A stretch of DNA of 59,179 bases, from contig JARGOB010000018.1 in the NCBI GenBank assembly GCA_029212925.1, positions 1 to 59,179 on the forward strand, written 5' to 3'. Under the pieces are notes generated by a model. The model saw only the letters and a list, made by a program, of their open reading frames with translations, did no database searches and was not told where the DNA came from. The position numbers and the translations under genes were made by a program. Each line of letters starts with the position of its first letter. Within the stretch, counting starts at the first letter, position 1. The stretch is from Coxiellaceae bacterium (lineage in GTDB: Bacteria > Pseudomonadota > Gammaproteobacteria > Coxiellales > Coxiellaceae). This document shows, in pieces, positions 53,683 to 59,179 of the stretch.

Positions 53683-55042
53683 AAGCCACATCCCCACCAA
53701 AATCTATTTCGATTTCTTCTAGCGTTTTGTTTTTTGTTTCTGGTATGGCATTAAATGCGATCATAAAGTACATGCCTGCAGCAATCGCACATAGCATAAA
53801 GACGCTATAGTAACCAATGCGATGCGCCAGTGGTAAAAACACTGACGCTAGCATGGCAGAAGTCATTGAGTTAATGAATAGCGCTATCGACATGCCTGTG
53901 CTGCGAATGCGTGATGGTAATAATTCAGAAATCACTAGCCACACAATAACACCGGGGCCAATCGCATAGGCCATAATAAAGCCGATAATACCCGCCAGTA
54001 ATAAGTAGCCTTTGAGTAATCCGGCATCAAATATAAAGTATGTGCAGCCTAGGCCGAATAGTGACACCATACAACCGGCTGTGCCGATCATCAATAACAG
54101 CTTGCGGCCAACGCGATCAACTAAAAAGAAGGCGACGATCGTTAGTAAAAAGTTGATACTGGTAATGGCGGTGCTGCCTAGCATGGCAGTGATGTTTGAG
54201 CTTAAGCCGCCGGTTTTTAAAATATAGGCGCTGAGTTGTAAAATAGAATTTACCCCCATTAATTGTTGTAGCATGGCGACTAACATAACGATGGTGACAG
54301 GCACTACATATCGACGTGAGACCAGTGCTTTTAGTTCAGTTTTCCAATGTTTACTTGACGCTTTTAGTAAGGAGCGCATGCGATCTATTTCATCTTGGGC
54401 GTGCGCATGTGTTCTGGATTTGCACAACACGTCATAGGCTTTATCTTCATGGCCTTTTTTGAATAGCCAGCGGGGCGAGTTAGGTAATAATAAGCCGCCC
54501 AACAGCAGAATTAATCCGGGCACTGTGGCAGATAAAAACATGCCGCGCCAATTGCCGGTGGGTGTGAAGTATAATCCCACCAGTGATGCCATCAATATGC
54601 CAAACGTTAATAGTAGCTGGAATGCGCTGATGCCTCGGCCCCGTATATCAGCAGGTAATGATTCAGCAAGATACAGTGGAATGATGATGGTAACGATACC
54701 GACACCGACACCTTGAGTGAGTCGGCCAAGCAAGACCATTGTATAAGTATGTGCATAGGCGAGTGACAGTACGCCGGCTAAGAATATAATCGCAGCCAAG
54801 AGAATCATCCGTTTGCGACCGAACATATCGGCCAAGGGCCCCGAAATTAAAGTAGCAATTGCGCCACCACCGAGTACAGCAGCAACTAAGAAAGAGCTTT
54901 GCGCGTCGGTCATGGGAATGGATTCACGAATAAATAATATGGCCCCAGCAATAATGCCAAGATCGTATCCATATAAAATGCCGCCGATGGCGGCAAAGCC
55001 GATCATTAACCAGCTGTACCAGAGTCCGTGCCGTTTTGCCAT
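53675..55042 (-). CDS. MFS sugar porter (XylE/GalP-like)
   Basis: A 455-residue, 12-helix sugar:H+ symporter. Family motifs are GGILYGYDLGIIAGAILF (helix 1), PLADMFGRKRMILL, RLTQGVGVGIVTIIIPLYLA, the PESPR-like LLPNSPRWLFKKGHEDKA and the final VPETK-like AIPETKNKTLEEIE. The ATG at 55042 has AAGGAG 8 bases upstream; an earlier start at 55066 has none. It heads the salvage operon, so its substrate is probably the sugar phosphorylated by the kinase two genes downstream. Confidence 0.9.
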   Translation of the reverse strand: MAKRHGLWYSWLMIGFAAIGGILYGYDLGIIAGAILFIRESIPMTDAQSSFLVAAVLGGGAIATLISGPLADMFGRKRMILLAAIIFLAGVLSLAYAHTYTMVLLGRLTQGVGVGIVTIIIPLYLAESLPADIRGRGISAFQLLLTFGILMASLVGLYFTPTGNWRGMFLSATVPGLILLLGGLLLPNSPRWLFKKGHEDKAYDVLCKSRTHAHAQDEIDRMRSLLKASSKHWKTELKALVSRRYVVPVTIVMLVAMLQQLMGVNSILQLSAYILKTGGLSSNITAMLGSTAITSINFLLTIVAFFLVDRVGRKLLLMIGTAGCMVSLFGLGCTYFIFDAGLLKGYLLLAGIIGFIMAYAIGPGVIVWLVISELLPSRIRSTGMSIALFINSMTSAMLASVFLPLAHRIGYYSVFMLCAIAAGMYFMIAFNAIPETKNKTLEEIEIDFGGDVAYD

Positions 55043-55118
55043 GCGTTTGGCTCCTTGTTCTGTCAATCGATCATTATCAAAACCGCTATACCATACTAAT
55101 TATTAACCGAATACGCAA

Positions 55119-55147
55119 TTGCTAAGTACGGTAAAAAACCGTATCAT
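55119..55147 (+). promoter_or_regulatory. Promoter with palindrome for the aromatic permease
   Basis: TTGCTA (55119-55124), 17 bases, TATCAT (55142-55147). The palindrome TACGGT-AAAAA-ACCGTA (55127-55143) fills the spacer and could hold a repressor. It differs from the TyrR box. Confidence 0.5.
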
Positions 55148-55175
55148 ATTTGCTCACACAAGGGAGTCCACATTT

Positions 55176-56363
55176 ATGGGTAAGCTAATCGGTGGTATTT
55201 TATTGATTGTGGGCACCTCAATTGGTAGTGGCATGTTGGCGCTACCGTTAGCTACCGCTGCCGGTGGTTTTTTTCATTCTACAGTTTTATTGTTTTTGGC
55301 CTGGGCGGTGATGACGCTGGGCGCGTTTTTTATTCTAGAAGTGAACCTCTGGTTACCACCGAACACTAATATGGTATCGATGGCGCGTGTTACCTTAGGG
55401 CCGTTGGGCCAAATTGTTACCTGGGCGTGTTATTGTTTGTTGTTATTTGCATTGTTGTCTGCTTATGCGGCAGGTGGTTCTGATTTGCTGCGTCAATTAT
55501 TTTCGATGGCTGGTGTATCGATTCCGGCTTGGTTGAATACAATTATATTTATAGTGGTATTAGGCGCGGTTATTTTTCATGGGGTAAGAGCGGTTGATTT
55601 AACCAATCGTGGTTTGATGGCGGTCAAACTGTTTGCCTATATTATGGTGGTTATTTTAGTGTTGCCACATTTTAATATGCAAAAACTATACGGTGGTCAA
55701 GTACGCTTATTGGGCAGTGCAATTTTAGTGGTGATTACTTCATTTGGTTATGCCACGATTATCCCGCCTTTACGAAATTATTTTCATTCGGATTTAAATA
55801 AGTTGCGTATAGCTATTACTTGCGGCAGTTTAATTTCATTGGTGTGTTATGTGTTATGGGATTTAACCGTGCAGGGAAATATTGCAGCGCAAGGCCAGAA
55901 TGGATTGATCGCGATTTCTGAATCCAGTCGCGCGGTGAGTGACTTAACCACGCAATTGAGTCACCGGGTGAATAATGTATGGGTGCATGAGATGACGCAC
56001 TTATTCACTTCGGTGTGTTTGACGACGTCATTCTTAGGGGTGGGGTTATCATTGGCGGATTTTGTGCGTGATGGTTTTAGTATTAAGGCCAATTTGTCGG
56101 GCAAGTGGCGCGTGATGTGTATTACACTTTTACCGCCGGGGTTAATCGTGATTTTCGATCCGGGTTTATTTATTACGGCGTTACGTTATGCGGGTATTTT
56201 TTGTGTGACGTTGTTGGTGTTGCTGCCGGTGTTAATGGTATGGAGTGGGCGTTACCATAAAAAAATTGCTAAGGGATACCGAGTGATGGGTGGCAAGGCA
56301 TTTGTTATTGCAGAATTCATTATTGCTTGTGCATTATTGATTTATGGGCTTATCAGTTTTTGA
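55176..56363 (+). CDS. Aromatic amino acid permease (HAAAP family, TyrP-like)
   Basis: A 395-residue, eleven-helix permease. The opening IGGILLIVGTSIGSGMLALP is the hallmark of the TyrP/Mtr family, followed by ITSFGYATIIPPLRNYF and SVCLTTSFLGVGLSLADFV. It imports tyrosine or tryptophan with protons. I use the ATG at 55176, behind AGGGAG (55161-55166); an upstream start at 55119 would fall inside the promoter. Legionella-like bacteria carry several such permeases for amino-acid scavenging. gmhB follows 18 bases later and may share its transcript. Confidence 0.85.
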   Translation: MGKLIGGILLIVGTSIGSGMLALPLATAAGGFFHSTVLLFLAWAVMTLGAFFILEVNLWLPPNTNMVSMARVTLGPLGQIVTWACYCLLLFALLSAYAAGGSDLLRQLFSMAGVSIPAWLNTIIFIVVLGAVIFHGVRAVDLTNRGLMAVKLFAYIMVVILVLPHFNMQKLYGGQVRLLGSAILVVITSFGYATIIPPLRNYFHSDLNKLRIAITCGSLISLVCYVLWDLTVQGNIAAQGQNGLIAISESSRAVSDLTTQLSHRVNNVWVHEMTHLFTSVCLTTSFLGVGLSLADFVRDGFSIKANLSGKWRVMCITLLPPGLIVIFDPGLFITALRYAGIFCVTLLVLLPVLMVWSGRYHKKIAKGYRVMGGKAFVIAEFIIACALLIYGLISF

Positions 56364-56381
56364 CCGTGGGAGAGTGGCAAG

Positions 56382-56930
56382 GTGTTAGTTATTTTAGATC
56401 GAGACGGTGTGATTAATCACGATTCCGATGATTATATAAAATCCCCTGATGAATGGTTGCCGATTGACGGCAGTCTTGAAGCTATTTCTCAGTTGATCAA
56501 GGCTGGTCATCAAGTGGTGGTGGCGACCAATCAATCGGGCATAGCGCGTGGCTATTATACCTTAGCGACTTTAGATGATATTCATCAAAAGATGCATGAC
56601 TTATTGGCAAAGCATGATGCCAAGTTAGATGGTGTTTATTTTTGCCCGCATCACCCGGAAGACGGTTGTGATTGCCGCAAACCGGCACCAGGAATGTTGG
56701 AGCAAATTGCCAAAGACTTTAATGCCGATTTATCGCAAGCGGTGATGTTGGGTGATAAATTATCGGATATTCAAGTGGCACAAGCGGCAGGCTGCCCAGC
56801 GGTTTTAGTCCGAACTGGCAGAGGCGAGCAGACAATAGCTAAGGGCGAAGGTTTGCAAGATGTGCCGATCTATGATGATCTCAATGCCTGGGTTGGTGAA
56901 TTGCTGGATCCCGCATCAAGTGTGGGATGA
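56382..56930 (+). CDS. gmhB: D-glycero-D-manno-heptose 1,7-bisphosphate 7-phosphatase
   Basis: A 182-residue HAD phosphatase in the ADP-heptose pathway for LPS core. Motif I is LDRDGVIN (nucleophile and acid Asp), motif II ATNQSGIARGYY, the zinc loop CPHHPEDGCDCRKPAPGM and the acidic motif IV MLGDKLSDIQVAQAAGC. The GTG start has GGGAGAG 7 bases upstream. The final residues DPASSVG and the stop codon are encoded by a TGTCATCCCGG-family repeat (56905-56932), so the natural C-terminus has been replaced or extended; the catalytic part is complete. Confidence 0.93.
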   Translation: MLVILDRDGVINHDSDDYIKSPDEWLPIDGSLEAISQLIKAGHQVVVATNQSGIARGYYTLATLDDIHQKMHDLLAKHDAKLDGVYFCPHHPEDGCDCRKPAPGMLEQIAKDFNADLSQAVMLGDKLSDIQVAQAAGCPAVLVRTGRGEQTIAKGEGLQDVPIYDDLNAWVGELLDPASSVG

Positions 56931-56986
56931 CAGCCTTTGTCATCCCGGCTCTGTGTTTGTCATCCCGGCCCCCGAGCCGGGATCCA
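56905..56986. repeat. TGTCATCCCGG-family repeats, three copies, one inside gmhB
   Basis: An inverted copy at 56905-56932 overlaps the gmhB 3' end. A partial direct copy (56938-56957) and a full direct copy (56958-56986) follow with a 20-base period, as after glmU. The full copy has the stem ATCCCGGC/GCCGGGAT. Confidence 0.85.
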
Positions 56987-57023
56987 GAATCCATACAGCT
57001 TTTTTTGCAATATTACTTTGTAG

Positions 57024-59179
57024 TCATGGCGTGGGACTGATATATGTTTCAGCTTCTTGCTTTGAAATCACTCGCTCATTATAAGTAGATGTTCCAGTAA
57101 CGCCGCGGCTTGAATAATCTGCTTGGTAATTGTTAATATAATCCGCCAAAAAGTTAAAACGTTGTCCTTCGCCTGTCTGTTCTTTTGCAGATGTTAAGTT
57201 AGCATTATTCTCGCTTAAATAACGTCCCGATAAATTAAAAACCCCATGCTTACGGTGTACTAATCGCACAATCGCCTTTATTACTTCTTTTGTGTTTGGT
57301 AAATCTTCAGCACTGTTTAATGCTTGTTGCATGCGGTCGGATTTCGGATGTTCGGCAGCGGTTATAATTTCTGATGCCCATGTTTTAAGTGCCACTATTT
57401 CTGTAGCATCCTCACCAAAATCTTTTGTTTCTTCAGCATCAGCGATCTCACCAATGGTTCGAGTCCACGCGGGAGCAGTAGCTGGTTCTTCCACATGATC
57501 ATCTTGCGGTGTATTCAACACATCAATCTTAGCTCGCTGTTCAGTAATAAAATCATCAGATGTTGCAGCACTATCTGCTCTAGCTCGGTCTACTTCTGCC
57601 TGATATTGATCAAACAATCCAGTGACTTCATGTTTAAATGCCAGCATAGCATCGTGGTATTTGCCGTAACAGCGAGTGATAGGTAATTGAATATCGGTTG
57701 CTTGAATACGGATTTGATACTCTTCTGGCAGCGCTCTGCCCCCTGTGATTCTTTCCCATAATTTTGAGTTATTTTCTGTGTCATCACACTCATTACCTTC
57801 TATGCCAAATACTCTAGGTTGCCTATCTCGACCAGAATGAAAAGTAAACATAACATCGCGCGCTAAATTAGGGTTGTAGCGATCTAGCCAGATCATCATT
57901 AAAACCTTACTTGGTAGCTCATTATGGGTATCTAATAATGTCAGTAGGTGATCGGCATAGCAGCCAGCAATGTCTTCAGGCCAAGCAATGGGTTGCGATG
58001 TAAGCATGTTTACATACAATTCCTTAACGCCACCATCTTGTAATAGTTTTTTACCTTCGGTCGTGCGATTTTCTTCTTTTAAATAATATAAAGCCGAGCC
58101 ACCGCTTGCAGAGCTGATATAGTCTGGGGCAGCGGAAATCATTGCTTGGCGTGCTTCAGGAGACCAGTCGGGTGGATTTGTATAATCTTCTGTTGCTCTT
58201 TCTCGTTGATTGGCCTCTTTTAAAATAGCTCGCATTGGCCTTGTTGACTCGCTTGATCGAATGACTTTAGTTGCATCTGATTTAGGCTCACTGACTATTC
58301 GCTCTTGCGCATGTTTGGCTATGACCCCCAGCATCATTGACCATGTTTCTTGAGCAGAATAAACGGGGTGGTATATGTCTTCTAGTTTTGCTTCTCCCCA
58401 GGGAGTATCTATTCTGGCTTCATAATCTTTAGTGGCAAATAGTAAATCAATAGCATCCTCGACGCGGCCATGCTCTTTTTCTTGTTGAAGTAATACGGGC
58501 CGTGATTGTGTTGCATCCGTTTGTCTAATATTGTATGAGCGAGCATTCCTATGGGCTCGCTTTAGATTGCCTTCAAAATTTTCTTTTGCTTTGTCTCGGA
58601 TATCATCACTTGGCCGTTTTTTTCGAGCACTAATTACAGATTTTAAGTGATGTTGCCTTGCCTGTTGTTTGGCGATACTTGCTGGGTCGGGGTAGCAGTC
58701 GACCAAGGTATCAATATGGTGGGTCATTTCTTCTAAACCAACAAAAACATAATCATAGTGTGTGCTTGCATCGTATTTGAATGGCTTATAATTTGCAATA
58801 ACTTGTGATCTGTCCATAAAGCCTTTGGATGTATCGGCTGTGGCTACTCCAGTTGTTCCATCTGTTATATTGACAGCTATAAATTTATATTGGTCTCTAA
58901 TCACTGTATGGTATTTTTTTACAAACTCAGCGGCTTGCTGTTTTGCGACCGGGCTTGTATCGCTCGAAAAGTCGCACAATGGAAAACTAGCTAAAGGAAT
59001 ATCACGTTCACGCGCTTCTTCTTTGTGAGGCCTAATGGATTCGAAAGCATCTATATTCGAAATTAGCCAGCCGTGTAGGGTTGTAGGGTCAACTTCTGGT
59101 GTAGAGTCTTTTACGTGAGTAATGTAAGAAGCTGTTTGATTAAACAAAATACTGTATAGTTCCTCACTGGAAATCAGTG
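57024..59179 (-). CDS. Large hypothetical protein, 5' end outside the window
   Basis: No family recognised. At least 718 residues are encoded; the frame stays open from the TTG at 59147 to the window edge (in-frame codons read LISSEELYSIL just before it), so the true start is probably beyond position 59179. No signal peptide or membrane helix is seen. The visible part is polar and mixed helical, with basic stretches (SARKKRPSDDIRDKAKENF) and an acidic Glu-rich segment near the end of the chain (EIADAEETKDFGEDATEIV). It resembles the other island proteins in size and novelty and is a possible effector. Confidence 0.6.
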   Translation of the reverse strand, partial: LISSEELYSILFNQTASYITHVKDSTPEVDPTTLHGWLISNIDAFESIRPHKEEARERDIPLASFPLCDFSSDTSPVAKQQAAEFVKKYHTVIRDQYKFIAVNITDGTTGVATADTSKGFMDRSQVIANYKPFKYDASTHYDYVFVGLEEMTHHIDTLVDCYPDPASIAKQQARQHHLKSVISARKKRPSDDIRDKAKENFEGNLKRAHRNARSYNIRQTDATQSRPVLLQQEKEHGRVEDAIDLLFATKDYEARIDTPWGEAKLEDIYHPVYSAQETWSMMLGVIAKHAQERIVSEPKSDATKVIRSSESTRPMRAILKEANQRERATEDYTNPPDWSPEARQAMISAAPDYISSASGGSALYYLKEENRTTEGKKLLQDGGVKELYVNMLTSQPIAWPEDIAGCYADHLLTLLDTHNELPSKVLMMIWLDRYNPNLARDVMFTFHSGRDRQPRVFGIEGNECDDTENNSKLWERITGGRALPEEYQIRIQATDIQLPITRCYGKYHDAMLAFKHEVTGLFDQYQAEVDRARADSAATSDDFITEQRAKIDVLNTPQDDHVEEPATAPAWTRTIGEIADAEETKDFGEDATEIVALKTWASEIITAAEHPKSDRMQQALNSAEDLPNTKEVIKAIVRLVHRKHGVFNLSGRYLSENNANLTSAKEQTGEGQRFNFLADYINNYQADYSSRGVTGTSTYNERVISKQEAETYISPTP

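Overview
The window is about 59 kb of a gammaproteobacterial chromosome of moderately low GC. The F1F0 ATP synthase operon (atpIBEFHAGDC) followed by glmU is a standard gammaproteobacterial arrangement. Several traits point to a host-associated, Legionellales-like organism: many large proteins with no recognisable family, one protein ending in a eukaryotic-type CaaX box, PmrA-like TTAA repeats, a CsrB/RsmY-like RNA candidate, toxin-antitoxin pairs, and dispersed palindromic repeats of the TGTCATCCCGG type. The lineage is an inference; no rRNA or tRNA gene was found.

Layout. 0-8 kb: an accessory region with an XRE/S24-like repressor operon ending in a truncated M19 dipeptidase, a LuxR-HTH/XRE pair followed by a GNAT-DUF938 fusion, a DUF4258/HTH toxin-antitoxin pair, an exported TPR protein and a DUF4143 ATPase. 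8-12.5 kb: an ATP-grasp enzyme and an alkylation-repair cassette (Ada-AraC-AlkA fusion, Ogt, AraC-GyrI). 12.6-22.7 kb: a phosphate permease behind a likely Pho box, then the ATP synthase operon and glmU. 22.8-28.7 kb: a DUF1778/GNAT toxin-antitoxin pair, secreted or effector-like proteins (one with a CaaX box), a degenerate HAD phosphatase, rsmE and the RNA candidate. 28.8-36.2 kb: a GT2-GtrA glycosyltransferase, an operon of DUF47, cdd, purine nucleoside phosphorylase, Pit and TraX, then YbhB and an HPF-cold-shock fusion. 36.3-48.2 kb: an island of membrane and very large proteins that I cannot assign to families and consider probable effectors. 48.4-49.3 kb: a HicA-like/HTH pair under a palindromic promoter. 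49.3-57 kb: an MFS exporter, a four-gene sugar uptake and nucleotide-sugar salvage operon, an aromatic amino acid permease and gmhB. 57-59.2 kb: a large protein still open at the right edge.

How the parts fit. Energy (ATP synthase), envelope precursors (GlmU, GmhB, the UDP-sugar salvage operon, GT2-GtrA) and scavenging (phosphate, nucleosides, aromatic amino acids, sugars) are the core functions. They are interleaved with probable host-interaction proteins and small self-regulating toxin-antitoxin modules. The regulatory evidence consists of promoters and palindromes read by eye; all regulator assignments are hypotheses.
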